A stretch of DNA of 64,000 nt. Origin: Prosthecobacter debontii. GTDB lineage: Bacteria; Verrucomicrobiota; Verrucomicrobiia; Verrucomicrobiales; Verrucomicrobiaceae. The stretch lies in contig CAMAQH010000016.1 of assembly GCA_945860295.1 (NCBI GenBank), forward strand, positions 1 to 64,000, read 5' to 3'. The notes below the pieces were generated by a model. The model did no database searches. It had not been told where the DNA came from and saw only the letters and a program-made list of their open reading frames with translations. The translations under genes were made by a program, and so were the position numbers. Positions 10,287 to 18,978 of the stretch are shown here, one piece after another; position 1 is the first letter of the stretch; every line of letters starts with the position of its first letter.

Positions 10287-11260
10287 TGAGGAATGACGAA
10301 ACCCTAATGACGAATGACGAAGGTATGTGGAAGCTCGTGGGTCTGTGCTTGCTGGTGTTTGTCTTCATGATGCCCCTCGGTCTGGCCAATGCAGCGCAGA
10401 GGGATGTCGAGGTATTGATCGTCAGCGGTGCCCCAGGTGATGACGAATATACCGAGAAGTTCGAGAAGCAGGTGACAACGTGGAAAGCAGCTTGTGAGAA
10501 GTCGGGCATCGCGGTCCAAGTCATTGGCAAGGACAAGCATGACGCGGAGGCGCTGGAGGATGCTTTGAAAAAGGCTGCGACCAAGCCAACCGGCCAGATG
10601 TGGCTTGTGCTCATCGGGCATGGGACTTTTGATAATCGCGAGGTGAAATTCAATCTGCGTGGACCTGATGTCTCAGCGAAGCAACTCGCGGCGTGGTGTC
10701 AGCCGGTTCAGCGGGAGATGATCATCATTGGTGGCGGTTCATCCAGTGCTGGATTCCTCCAACCACTGGCGGGGAAGAATCGGATCATCGTCACGGGGAC
10801 GAAGAGCGCCGATGAAATCTACTACACACGCTTTGGTGAGTTCTTCGCGCCGGCCATTGCAGGAGATCTGACGGCGGACTTGGATAAAGACAAGCAGGTG
10901 TCTATTCTGGAAGCCTTCCGCCACGCCAGCAAACTAGTCGCCGAGTTTTACGAGAAGGAAGAGCGCATCTCCACCGAGCACGCACTCATTGAGGACAATG
11001 GTGACGGTGTGGGCACGCGCGCGGAGCTTTTCAGCGGTGAAACTAAAGAATTCAAAGATGGCAAACGTGCGAGCCAGATCTCTCTGGTGCTGAGTGAGGA
11101 GGAGATGAAACTCAGTGATGCCCAGAGGCAGAAGCGAGATGAGATGGAGCGTAAACTTGAGACGTTGAAAGCTAAGCGACCAGAGATGAAGGAAGAACTC
11201 TATTACAGCCAGATTGAAGCATTGCTGCGACAGTTGGCTGCTGTGTATGGCTCAAACTAA
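10286..11260 (+). CDS. Secreted caspase/legumain (clan CD)-like protein, catalytic Cys apparently missing
   Basis: A 324-residue protein. The ATG overlaps the previous stop (ATGA). The first dozen residues are encoded by a copy of the dispersed GAATGACGAA repeat, followed by a hydrophobic leader (about 15-37). The fold resembles clan CD peptidases: a strand ending in LIGHGTFD with a His at 112, a second strand IIIGGGSSSAGF at 146-157, then VTGTKSADE. In active members the second strand reads DxCxSG. Here serines occupy the nucleophile position, so the protein is predicted to be inactive or altered. Residues 198-209 (DLDKDKQVSILE) fit an EF-hand-like calcium loop. It closes the MoxR operon and meets the next gene tail-to-tail with overlapping stops. 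Confidence 0.72.
   Translation: MRNDETLMTNDEGMWKLVGLCLLVFVFMMPLGLANAAQRDVEVLIVSGAPGDDEYTEKFEKQVTTWKAACEKSGIAVQVIGKDKHDAEALEDALKKAATKPTGQMWLVLIGHGTFDNREVKFNLRGPDVSAKQLAAWCQPVQREMIIIGGGSSSAGFLQPLAGKNRIIVTGTKSADEIYYTRFGEFFAPAIAGDLTADLDKDKQVSILEAFRHASKLVAEFYEKEERISTEHALIEDNGDGVGTRAELFSGETKEFKDGKRASQISLVLSEEEMKLSDAQRQKRDEMERKLETLKAKRPEMKEELYYSQIEALLRQLAAVYGSN
10289..10322 (+). repeat. Dispersed repeat copy 1 (GAATGACGAA family)
   Basis: The stretch contains GAATGACGAA, the linker ACCCT, then AATGACGAATGACGAA. The same words recur at 53985-54018, 54944-54973 and 55023-55052. This copy lies at the start of a coding region and supplies its first codons (translated as RNDETLMTNDEG). Confidence 0.6.
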
Positions 11261-11808
11261 AGCGGCTCTCTTCCCGTGGCTTCGATGAACTGTTGGCGAA
11301 GGATGCCGTGAGCGCGCTTCCATTCATCGAGGCTGTGCTGGTATTCCATGACTTGCCTTTCGAGAAGCTTCACGCGCTGCTGGAGCAGGGCGTCACCACT
11401 GCCTTTGTGCTGATCGGGCCACTGCGTGCCGACGTGGGTGGTGCTGGCGCTGCGGACTTGATGGGGGCTGGCTTGGAAGAAGGGAAGGTCGCGCAGGTGG
11501 GCCTCGGTTCCGTCCACACAGTTGATTAGCGTGACGCTTTCGTCGATCTCTCCGGTAGCAAGGAATTCCTGAATGGTGGAGACATTGGTGGGGCCATAGA
11601 GATAGAGATCAGGCATCTGAATGAGCCAATCCATCTTCAATTCGCGAACCATCGGGGCACGTCTCCAGGTCTGGCGTCCATCATTGGAGAGCTTGTCCAT
11701 GGATGAAATCTTGGCCTCAGAGGCTAGGCCCAAGAGGCCATCGTTTGAGAGTGGTCCGTATTCCTCGTTGGTTGCCGCTTTGATGAGATGCCAAGTGGTG
11801 TGGGACAT
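11257..11808 (-). CDS. GYF_2-like domain protein with C-terminal coiled coil
   Basis: A 183-residue soluble protein. Residues about 4-55 (WHLIKAATNEEYGPLSNDGL, then RQTWRRAP) match the bacterial GYF_2 pattern, which is thought to bind proline-rich peptides. A second, weaker GYF-like stretch may lie at 60-110 (LYLYGPTNVSTIQEFL). Residues 135-180 are a predicted coiled coil (LLQQRVKLLERQVMEYQ). The gene converges on the MoxR operon, and the two stop codons share CTAA at 11257-11260. No signal peptide is visible. The function is unknown. A role in protein assembly near the neighbouring Pro-rich giant protein is possible, but that is speculation. Confidence 0.75.
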   Translation of the reverse strand: MSHTTWHLIKAATNEEYGPLSNDGLLGLASEAKISSMDKLSNDGRQTWRRAPMVRELKMDWLIQMPDLYLYGPTNVSTIQEFLATGEIDESVTLINCVDGTEAHLRDLPFFQASPHQVRSASTTHVGTQWPDQHKGSGDALLQQRVKLLERQVMEYQHSLDEWKRAHGILRQQFIEATGREPL

Positions 11809-11934
11809 GAGAGGAGTTTACCGTGATCAGTGACAGTTGGGGAAGCATAAAAGGTGACTCAGCGGCGGATAACCTCTTCATTCGACAATAGCCCCGTTCT
11901 GTTTATTCTCGGCCCTCCCATTATCGAACCACCT

Positions 11935-13179
11935 ATGAATAAGAAAATCGTCCTCGCCTATTCCGGCGGCCTCGACACCTCCGTCCTCCTTTCCTGGATC
12001 AAAGAAACCTATGATGCTGAGGTGATCGCCTTTTGTGCCAACATCGGCCAAGACGATGAACTGAAAGGTCTGAATGCTAAGGCTAAGAAGACCGGCGCTT
12101 CCAAGATCTATGTAGACGATCTACAAGAGGAGTTTGCCAAGGATTTTATCTTTCCGATGATGCAGGCCGGGGCCATCTACGAAGGTCAATATTTCCTGGG
12201 AACCAGCATCGCGCGACCTTTGATTGCGAAGCGCATGGTAGAAATCGCCAAGGCTGAAGGTGCTACCGCGATCGCTCACGGAGCGACAGGGAAGGGTAAT
12301 GACCAAGTGCGTTTTGAGCTGACTACAGCGGCGTTGGCTCCTGATTTAGAAATCATCGCCCCATGGCGTGATGAGCGTTTCCGTACCCAGTTCCCTGGCC
12401 GTGCGGAGATGATCGCGTATTGCGATGAGAAGAAAATTCCCGTTCATGCCAGCACGAAGAAGCCGTTCTCCATGGACCGCAATCTTCTGCACATAAGCTA
12501 TGAGGCGGGCATCTTGGAAGACCCCTGGTTCAATGCGGGTGACGTGAAGTATCGCGACTACTTTACCACGCTGTCCGTGTTTCCTGAAGATGCGCCGGAC
12601 AAGGCGGAGTATGTCGTGCTCGACTTCGACAAGGGCAACTGCGTGGCCGTGAATAGCAAGCCGTTGAATCCGCTTCAGGTCATGAAGGCGCTGAATAAAC
12701 TCGGCGGCAAGCATGGCGTGGGTCGTGTGGACATGGTGGAGAATCGTTTCGTCGGAATGAAGAGCCGTGGTGTCTATGAAACACCGGGCGGCGCGATACT
12801 ACACTTTGCGCATCGCCAGATTGAGTCGCTGACTATGGACCGCGAAGTGATGCATATTCGGGACGGCCTGATCCCTGAGTATGCCAAGCTGGTATACAAT
12901 GGTTTCTGGTATGCGCCAGAGCGTCTCCTGCTTCAGTCTCTGGTGACCGAGAGCCAAAGGAATGTGTCTGGAACAGTGCGCGTGAAACTCTACAAAGGCG
13001 GCATCCATGCGGCGGGCCGCCAGTCTCAGTTCAGCCTGTACAATCCACACATCGCCACAATGGAGGCCGACCCGACGAAGGCTTACAATCAGGATGATGC
13101 CACCGGCTTCATCCAGCTCAACGGCCTGCGCTTGAGAGTGAATTCACGCGTCAACGGGGTGAAGAACCTGGGGAACTAA
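11935..13179 (+). CDS. argG: Argininosuccinate synthase
   Basis: A 414-residue enzyme joining citrulline and aspartate with ATP to form argininosuccinate, the penultimate step of arginine synthesis in the cytoplasm. The ATG at 11935 puts the ATP-pyrophosphatase loop at the N-terminus (AYSGGLDTS, residues 8-16), as in the family. An upstream in-frame ATG at 11854 would add 27 unrelated residues. [13 protein letters not shown] and [10 protein letters not shown] are further ArgG signatures, and the length is typical. The gene stands alone, with a large hairpin after the stop (13204-13247). No arg operator could be recognised. Confidence 0.97.
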   Translation: MNKKIVLAYSGGLDTSVLLSWIKETYDAEVIAFCANIGQDDELKGLNAKAKKTGASKIYVDDLQEEFAKDFIFPMMQAGAIYEGQYFLGTSIARPLIAKRMVEIAKAEGATAIAHGATGKGNDQVRFELTTAALAPDLEIIAPWRDERFRTQFPGRAEMIAYCDEKKIPVHASTKKPFSMDRNLLHISYEAGILEDPWFNAGDVKYRDYFTTLSVFPEDAPDKAEYVVLDFDKGNCVAVNSKPLNPLQVMKALNKLGGKHGVGRVDMVENRFVGMKSRGVYETPGGAILHFAHRQIESLTMDREVMHIRDGLIPEYAKLVYNGFWYAPERLLLQSLVTESQRNVSGTVRVKLYKGGIHAAGRQSQFSLYNPHIATMEADPTKAYNQDDATGFIQLNGLRLRVNSRVNGVKNLGN

Positions 13180-13203
13180 TTTTCCCGACAGAACCTTTCA
13201 TTT

Positions 13204-13247
13204 AAGATCCTCCATGAAGCTTCCGAGAAGCATTCATTGAGGATCTT
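13204..13247 (+). repeat. 44-bp near-perfect inverted repeat after argG
   Basis: Outer arms AAGATCCTC (13204-13212) and GAGGATCTT (13239-13247) enclose inner arms ATGAAGCTT and AAGCATTCAT around a CCGAG loop, with one mismatch and one bulge. It would form a long stable hairpin but lacks a T-tract on either side. It may act as an RNA 3'-end stabiliser, a weak terminator, or a small repetitive element. Confidence 0.6.
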
Positions 13248-13347
13248 GCGCTTTAAGGGCAGTGGATATTTCAGGCTTGTCAGAGATGCTATGAAATCGC
13301 TAGTGTAGCATTTGCGTATTGAAGCGCGTCAATCTGACCCCAACCTC

Positions 13348-14715
13348 ATGAAACCCATATTTACATTCCTGACTCTCACCGCACTTTTGACGAGTGTGCG
13401 TGCCGCTGATATCAAACCAGCCCAACCAGGCGGCAAGCTGCCCGGCAATGTGGCCGTCAGCCTCGTGAAAGTGGCAGATGATCTTGTCGATCCCGTGAGC
13501 GTGGCTGCGCCGAATGATGGCACTGGTCGTGTGTTCGTGATCGAGCGCCCTGGTGTGATCCAAATCATCAAAGGTGGCAACAAAACGAAAAAGCCGTTTC
13601 TGGATTTGAAGGACAAGACTATCTCATCTTTCCTAGAGTTGGGCATGTACAGCATGGCCTTTCACCCGGACTTTAAGAGCAACGGCAAAGTTTACATCGC
13701 CTATGCAGACCTGTGGTTCAATGGCGCGACGATGATCGCCGAATACCAAGTGTCGAAGAGCAATCCTGACAAGCTTGATCCTGAAAGTGTAAAAATCCTT
13801 ATGCAGATTGATTTTCCGTACTGCAATCATCACGGCGGACAGATCGCTTTTGGACCTGATGGCTACCTTTACATCGGCGTCGGTGACGGCGGCTGGGAAG
13901 GAGATGTGATCAATGCCGGCCAGGATCTGCATACTCTGTTAGGCAAGATGTTGCGAATCGACGTGAACAAATCGTCGGGTGATCGCGCCTACGACATCCC
14001 GAAGGACAATCCTTTCATCACGCCGTTGCAGCAAATGACGTTGTTTGGCGTGAGTGAGGAGGCGTTTTCAAAGGTGCATCCGAAGGCCAAGCCAGAGATT
14101 TGGGCTTTCGGTCTGCGTAATCCATGGACTTTCAGCTTCGATTCGAAGACGGGCGACATGTACATCGCTGACATTGGCCAGAATCACTGGGAGGAAATCA
14201 ATATGCAGCCAGCCAGCAGCAAGGGTGGCGAGAACTACGGCTGGAAGTTCATGTGCGGCAGTCACCCGTTCCCGATGATTCTAAAGAAGAATGCAGATGG
14301 CACCGAAGCGTCTTCTGATCCGGCGAACTTCCCGAATGTCGGTGTGCCGCCGATCGGTGAATACAGCCATGTCGATCAGGGTATCTGCGTCATCAATCTG
14401 GGTGTCTATCGTGGCAAAGAATATCCTGAACTCGATGGCGTGTACTTTGCTGCTGACTGGGGCAGCGGTAAGGTGTGGGGAATGAAGCAGACCGCTGGCA
14501 AATGGGCCATGCAAGAGATGCTCGATCTCGCCGACGGAATCCGCCCCACAGGTTCTGGTATCGGCCCTGATGGCGCTATCTATCTGACCCATGCCACAGC
14601 AAACTACGGCGGCCCGGTCGATCCCTACACTAGCGAGCGCGGTGCGGTCTGGAAGATTGTCCCGACCAGCAGGGTTGCCAAAGGCGCTGCATTAGCGCCG
14701 CTAGCAGCCAAGTAA
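13348..14715 (+). CDS. Secreted PQQ-type glucose/sorbosone dehydrogenase-like protein
   Basis: A 455-residue protein. The ATG at 13348 opens a clear signal peptide ending near VRAAD, while a TTG 36 bases upstream is less likely. The beta-propeller pattern of the GSDH family is visible: MAFHPDFKSNGKVYIAY, HHGGQIAFGPDGYLYIGVGDGG, FGLRNPWTFSFD, DIGQNHWEEIN and ENYGWKFMCG. The HHGG motif is the region of the proposed catalytic His in quinoprotein sugar dehydrogenases. It probably oxidises sugars or polyols in the periplasm. The gene stands alone and is followed by an intrinsic terminator at 14735-14767. The substrate and true PQQ dependence are not evident from sequence. Confidence 0.88.
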   Translation: MKPIFTFLTLTALLTSVRAADIKPAQPGGKLPGNVAVSLVKVADDLVDPVSVAAPNDGTGRVFVIERPGVIQIIKGGNKTKKPFLDLKDKTISSFLELGMYSMAFHPDFKSNGKVYIAYADLWFNGATMIAEYQVSKSNPDKLDPESVKILMQIDFPYCNHHGGQIAFGPDGYLYIGVGDGGWEGDVINAGQDLHTLLGKMLRIDVNKSSGDRAYDIPKDNPFITPLQQMTLFGVSEEAFSKVHPKAKPEIWAFGLRNPWTFSFDSKTGDMYIADIGQNHWEEINMQPASSKGGENYGWKFMCGSHPFPMILKKNADGTEASSDPANFPNVGVPPIGEYSHVDQGICVINLGVYRGKEYPELDGVYFAADWGSGKVWGMKQTAGKWAMQEMLDLADGIRPTGSGIGPDGAIYLTHATANYGGPVDPYTSERGAVWKIVPTSRVAKGAALAPLAAK

Positions 14716-14734
14716 CGTTTCTCATCCACTCGAT

Positions 14735-14767
14735 AAGCGGAGCACTCACAAGGTGCTCCGCTTTTTG
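14735..14767 (+). terminator. Intrinsic terminator of the sugar dehydrogenase gene
   Basis: An 11-bp perfect stem (AAGCGGAGCAC / GTGCTCCGCTT) with a 7-base loop, followed by a T-run, lies 20 bases after the stop codon. Confidence 0.9.
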
Positions 14768-14918
14768 TTGACTAAATCTTGCGTCTATTGGCGATGATGC
14801 TGCTGATGTTGTTTGTGGCTTGTGGTGGCGTGGGCTGGCGCGTTAGCCTGAGCGCACGAACCCTCAAATTTGCAGAACGCTGAGCACTGTTTGTTTCCAA
14901 GCAGGCATCCATTCCATC

Positions 14919-15107
14919 ATGCTCTCTATCTGGATGTGGTGGTTCCTGAAGGGGGATGATGTCGAGCAAAAAGCCCACGCGGAACGCTTTGGTATTTTCA
15001 GCGGTCTGTGGTCACCAACGCTGCTGATTCTATCAAAACGTTTCGACCGTTACGCGGATAAAGCTCGGCCAGTTCCTGGCTTGGTGGATCGCTCTGCTGA
15101 TCAGTGA
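14919..15107 (+). CDS. Small conserved-looking protein (62 aa)
   Basis: A 62-residue ORF in an otherwise empty gap. It contains AERFGIFSGLWSPTLLILSKR, a pattern I associate with small bacterial proteins of unknown function that carry an AERxGIFxGLWxPTxL core. A hydrophobic stretch covers about residues 27-38. It ends seven bases before the 3' end of the convergent TPR gene, so nothing overlaps it. No strong ribosome binding site is visible. Confidence is limited by its size. Confidence 0.5.
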   Translation: MLSIWMWWFLKGDDVEQKAHAERFGIFSGLWSPTLLILSKRFDRYADKARPVPGLVDRSADQ

Positions 15108-15113
15108 TGCCGC

Positions 15114-16841
15114 TCAGAGGGCTCGCGCCAGAAAGCGCTTTTCCTCTTTGAGTAGTAGCACGGATGGTATCTCTTCAGCCATTAGAAAAGCTGGCCCTAC
15201 TTGGCCGCTGATGGACAGCAGTCCAGCATGAACCGCGCGTTGGCCAAGTGTAAGAGAACTGATGTCTTGGAGGTGGCTGAGCTTGATGCGCAAACTGGCT
15301 AGATCACCTATGCGGTAAGCTGCTAGCGCCTGAAATAGTTGGTGCTCAATGCTCATTGTTTTTGTCCCGGCTTTTTCATACAACTTTTGTAGATTTAACT
15401 CTAGATCATAGCCTGCGACGAGCTGCAGATAGGTGACGCGGTCAGCGTATTGTTCACTCTCTGGGCGTAGTGTGAGCAGTCGCTTTGCTATTTGTAAAAC
15501 GCGCTCTGTGTCATGTCCTCGCATGTCCATTTCATAGGCTTTTTCCAACATGGGTAGTTTTAATTTGGGCTGATGCTCGGATAGACCTTCATAAAACTTC
15601 GCTGCTAAATCATAAATGCCTGCCTCTTCTGCGATGCTACCTGCGGCTGTGGCGGCTGCTGCGTCTCGGCCCTGTCCAGAGGCTTTATAAACGATGAGTA
15701 GGTGCTGGCGTGTGCGTGAGATGTCACCCTGATTGATGTGCTGGCTGGCTCGGGCACGCCACAGGGAGGCATAGGAATTGGAGATGGGCATTCCGGCTGG
15801 CTTGGAAAGGGTCTTGTCGATCTCTTCCCACCGATCAAGATCGGCGAGGGCTTGAAGATAGGACTCGATCAGCAGGGGGGATTTGGTGAATATATCTCCC
15901 GTGTGCATGCTGAGCACTTTTTTGGGTTCATGTTCGCGCAATAGCCAGGTAAGTAGTGGAGCGAGTTTTTCAGGGCCTTTTTTTGCGTAGCGCTCGACCT
16001 CCGCAGATAGAATCTCTTCTTTCCGTTGCGGGCACACGCGAATGAGTGCCGATAGCACATGGAGTCTGGATTCAGCTCTCTTGTTGGGGTGGGCGTCGAT
16101 GCTCTGAAGTAAGCTGTCGGCTTCGAGACTACTTAGACTTGAATCATTCGCCATGAAATCGATGGCGAGGAGGGCTGCTCGGTCTTTACCGGTGGAGAGT
16201 TGTAGGATGACCTCACGGCCCTGCTGGCGCATTTCGATAAAGGTGGCCTGCTGATCCATGATGGCTAAGCGGAGTCTGCAAATGGGGTCGTCTTTGTCGA
16301 GTGTCAGGGCGCGACGCAGTGTGTCCTCAGCCTCTTTGACTCGATCTTGTAGGCGTAGAATATTTGCCTGTAATTCGAGGGCTGGGCGCTGAGTTCGAGT
16401 GGTTGCTGTGAGCTTATCTAGGCTTTTCTGCGTGTTTAAGATGTCCTGCTGCTGAATGTAGATCTGCCCCATCTTCAGGAAATCAGCCTCGATTGCCTGA
16501 CCACTGGCAGCTATTAGCTGGAGTGAGTTCAATATGGTGGCCGGCTCTCCACCAATAGCGATCAAGAAGTCTGCAGTGACACGCAGTGTTCGAGGGTTTT
16601 GACTGCTCCACTGCTGGGCTAAAGTGAGGGCAGCATTAGCCTGTGGCCACTCTGCGCTTTTTATGTGTTTCTCTGCTTTGTCAGCGTAGAACTGTGCGGC
16701 TAATGAGCGAGCTTTCGACAAGCTACTGGGTCCGATCATCCAGGCGATAAGTCCGAAGATAGAAAGGCTGATGAGGCACCAGGTGATCCACGGCTGTCTC
16801 GACTTGGCGAGTAGTTCATGAGGCAGGTTATGATCTTTCAT
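15114..16841 (-). CDS. Membrane-anchored TPR-repeat protein
   Basis: A 575-residue protein with one N-terminal membrane anchor (about 19-37, WCLISLSIFGLIAWMI). The rest is helical and built from degenerate TPR units (for example ADKAEKHIKSAEWPQANAAL and KEAEDTLRRALTLDKDDP). The basic N-terminus before the anchor and the long soluble part after it predict a periplasmic repeat domain. It starts 10 bases after the stop of the tandem FGE-fold gene on the same strand, so the two form an operon and may act together. TPR proteins of this type are scaffolds. No enzyme motif was seen. Confidence 0.8.
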   Translation of the reverse strand: MKDHNLPHELLAKSRQPWITWCLISLSIFGLIAWMIGPSSLSKARSLAAQFYADKAEKHIKSAEWPQANAALTLAQQWSSQNPRTLRVTADFLIAIGGEPATILNSLQLIAASGQAIEADFLKMGQIYIQQQDILNTQKSLDKLTATTRTQRPALELQANILRLQDRVKEAEDTLRRALTLDKDDPICRLRLAIMDQQATFIEMRQQGREVILQLSTGKDRAALLAIDFMANDSSLSSLEADSLLQSIDAHPNKRAESRLHVLSALIRVCPQRKEEILSAEVERYAKKGPEKLAPLLTWLLREHEPKKVLSMHTGDIFTKSPLLIESYLQALADLDRWEEIDKTLSKPAGMPISNSYASLWRARASQHINQGDISRTRQHLLIVYKASGQGRDAAAATAAGSIAEEAGIYDLAAKFYEGLSEHQPKLKLPMLEKAYEMDMRGHDTERVLQIAKRLLTLRPESEQYADRVTYLQLVAGYDLELNLQKLYEKAGTKTMSIEHQLFQALAAYRIGDLASLRIKLSHLQDISSLTLGQRAVHAGLLSISGQVGPAFLMAEEIPSVLLLKEEKRFLARAL

Positions 16842-16851
16842 GAGTGATTGA

Positions 16852-18486
16852 TCAAGGGGCTTTCATATCCAGAACGATCCGGAAGCCGACATCAGGTGTG
16901 GCGCTGTCACTGGCGGCGTGGCGTCGGGTCGAGGTTAGTAGCTGAGTTTTGTCAAAACCAAGCCAGGAGCCACCTCTGATGACATGCTCTGTATCTGCTC
17001 CTGGCCAGGTATCAGCGCACCACTCGGAGACGTTGCCGCCGAGTCCGGAGATGCCTATTTCGTTGGCTGCCTCAGCCGTGACGGGTGCGGTGTAAGAGTA
17101 GCTGTCACTGAAGCCGGGTAGATTGGCCGCGTCCAGATTCGTCGTCATGGATGTGGGCGGAAAGATTCCTACTGCGGACCAGGGATAGTGTTTGATGGTT
17201 ACACCATTTCTGGCGGCTGGGTCTGCCCCCACTTCGTCCTTCAATCCTGCCATGAGACTCCACTCGGTGTCTGCTGGTAGGCGGTAGCTGGCGCTCGCTG
17301 GAATGAGCTTATTGGTGCGGTCACGCTTGGTGAGCCAATCGCAAAAGTCATGCGCGTCCTTCCAAGATAATCCAGATGCGGGGTGTGTGCCACCCAGTAG
17401 GAAGCTGGGCTTCTTTCCCCAAGTACGATCGGCGCTCTTCAGCCATGTCTCGAAGTCCTGCACGCGCACCTCAGTGCGTCCTGCTAGAAGCTTATCTCCA
17501 AGAGGGGCAAACTCCATACCAAGAGAGTTTTTAAAAGGGGTGCCGGCTAGGGCTGGTTTGAGCTTCACTATGTCTGGGACGGTCGAGCTTTGACCGCTAC
17601 CCCGGAGTTTCTTTTTCATGGTCTCTAATTCATCTTTGTTCACAGTGCCGCCCATGATTTGTTGCCGCCTTTCAGCGCGATTTTTTTCCTTCTTCGTTTC
17701 GACCATGGCTAGCAGGACAGCGCTGCGTTGCTTGTCTTCAAAAACACAACGGAAGCCGATGGTCGGCATGCGCAGCTCAGCTGGCACTCGATAGGCATAG
17801 GCGGAGATGAGGCATTCGGCACGAAAGTACGCCCAGGAGCCGCCACGCAGAACGCCTTCCTGCTCGACACGAATTTCTGGCTCCCAACACCACTCCCAGA
17901 CGTTGCCTGATAAATCATAGAGGCCTTCGCCGCTTGGTGTGAATTGACCAACTGGCGAGGTGAATGGAAAGCCATCCTCGTAGCCTGGAATTTCACCTTC
18001 AGCAAAGTTGCCAGCCTTTGGTGGCGGCGGCCAGCGAGTGCCCCAGGGGAAGGTGCGCTGATCCGAGACTTGCTCATCCACGGTGAGATCTGGTTTACGT
18101 GTCCTGAGGAGTCCGACGGCGGTGTCCCACTCTTGCAGTGTGGGCAGGCGATAGGATTGGGCTGGGTTGATCTTGCTGGTCAGGCGCTCTTTATCTGTGA
18201 GCCAAGCACAGAAAAGTTTGGCATCTTGGAGTGTGACGCCTACAACGGGGTGATCGGCACCTTGCTTGAAGTGTGGCTTATAGGCCCACTCAGTCTTTGT
18301 TTCATCTATGAAAGTTTGCCACTGAGCCACGGTCGTCTCATACGTGGCAAAGAGGACGCTGCAACCGGGCACGGCCAAAAATTTGATACCATGGCTGCTA
18401 GAGTGCTCGGTCATCTCCTCCGGCTTTTGGGCGGTCCCGACGATTGGCAGGATTAAGGAAAAGAATAGTAGGCTGAAGAAACGCAT
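16852..18486 (-). CDS. Secreted protein with two FGE-sulfatase (SUMF1) domains, probably non-catalytic
   Basis: A 544-residue protein with a signal peptide (first about 19 residues, ending GTAQ). Two FGE-fold domains lie in tandem, at about 25-255 and 320-540. Each has the typical order: a VVGVTLQDAKLFCAWLT-like segment, SYRLPTLQEWD / SYRLPADTEWS, GNVWEWC / GNVSEWC, RGGSW and GFR. Formylglycine-generating enzymes need two cysteines just after RGGS. Neither domain has the pair (RGGSWAYFRAECL and RGGSWLGFDKTQ), so both are probably structural or binding modules. It lies upstream of, and is probably co-transcribed with, the TPR gene. Confidence 0.88.
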   Translation of the reverse strand: MRFFSLLFFSLILPIVGTAQKPEEMTEHSSSHGIKFLAVPGCSVLFATYETTVAQWQTFIDETKTEWAYKPHFKQGADHPVVGVTLQDAKLFCAWLTDKERLTSKINPAQSYRLPTLQEWDTAVGLLRTRKPDLTVDEQVSDQRTFPWGTRWPPPPKAGNFAEGEIPGYEDGFPFTSPVGQFTPSGEGLYDLSGNVWEWCWEPEIRVEQEGVLRGGSWAYFRAECLISAYAYRVPAELRMPTIGFRCVFEDKQRSAVLLAMVETKKEKNRAERRQQIMGGTVNKDELETMKKKLRGSGQSSTVPDIVKLKPALAGTPFKNSLGMEFAPLGDKLLAGRTEVRVQDFETWLKSADRTWGKKPSFLLGGTHPASGLSWKDAHDFCDWLTKRDRTNKLIPASASYRLPADTEWSLMAGLKDEVGADPAARNGVTIKHYPWSAVGIFPPTSMTTNLDAANLPGFSDSYSYTAPVTAEAANEIGISGLGGNVSEWCADTWPGADTEHVIRGGSWLGFDKTQLLTSTRRHAASDSATPDVGFRIVLDMKAP

Positions 18487-18552
18487 GGCTTGGTCGGGTG
18501 ACTGAGCGGATGGTCAGCGAAGGAGTTTCAAAGGTCAATCCTGCCGAGTGTA

Positions 18553-18586
18553 TAAAAAAAGAGTCCGACATCGCTGCCGGACTCTT
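18553..18586 (-). terminator. Intrinsic terminator for the small secreted protein gene
   Basis: Read on the minus strand, a 9-bp perfect stem (AAGAGTCCG / CGGACTCTT) is followed by seven T residues. It lies 26 bases beyond the stop codon at 18612. Confidence 0.88.
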
Positions 18587-18611
18587 CCAGATTCAGAACT
18601 GGAAAAGCGAA

Positions 18612-18881
18612 TTAGGCTTTAGCAATGCTGGTGATCTTGCCGTGTTCGCTGTCCACTTTGACGTTCTTGCCGACGAGCTTATCAGCGCCATCAGCACCTT
18701 TTGATGTGGGTGTCAGTGTCAGGGTGGCGGACTTGCCGTCAGCTCCTTCAACGACGACCTTCTTGGTCGCTGCGTCGAATTCCTTCAACTTGCCTTCATT
18801 GGTGACGACCTTACCGCAGCCAGCGTAAGCGGAGCCGAGGGCGATGGTGGTGATAGCGAGGATGGTGAGTGCTTTCTTCAT
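18612..18881 (-). CDS. Small secreted hypothetical protein (89 aa)
   Basis: The ATG at 18881 opens a clear signal peptide (MKKALTILAITTIALGSAYA) followed by a mature part of about 69 residues, rich in Lys, Thr and Gly. A longer in-frame start at 18965 adds 28 residues of unlikely sequence. The mature domain has alternating hydrophobic and polar residues (KEFDAATKKVVVEG, SATLTLTP), suggesting a small beta-barrel similar to bacterial OB-like folds. It has its own terminator and is divergent from the phosphatase gene. The function is unknown. Confidence 0.8.
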   Translation of the reverse strand: MKKALTILAITTIALGSAYAGCGKVVTNEGKLKEFDAATKKVVVEGADGKSATLTLTPTSKGADGADKLVGKNVKVDSEHGKITSIAKA

Positions 18882-18978
18882 AGTTTGGTGGTGTTTGATG
18901 GACTTGAGCAACGAATACCGTTGCTCTTCATTAAACGATTCTTCATACACGTTCGTTGCACACAAGACCTATTTTCTC

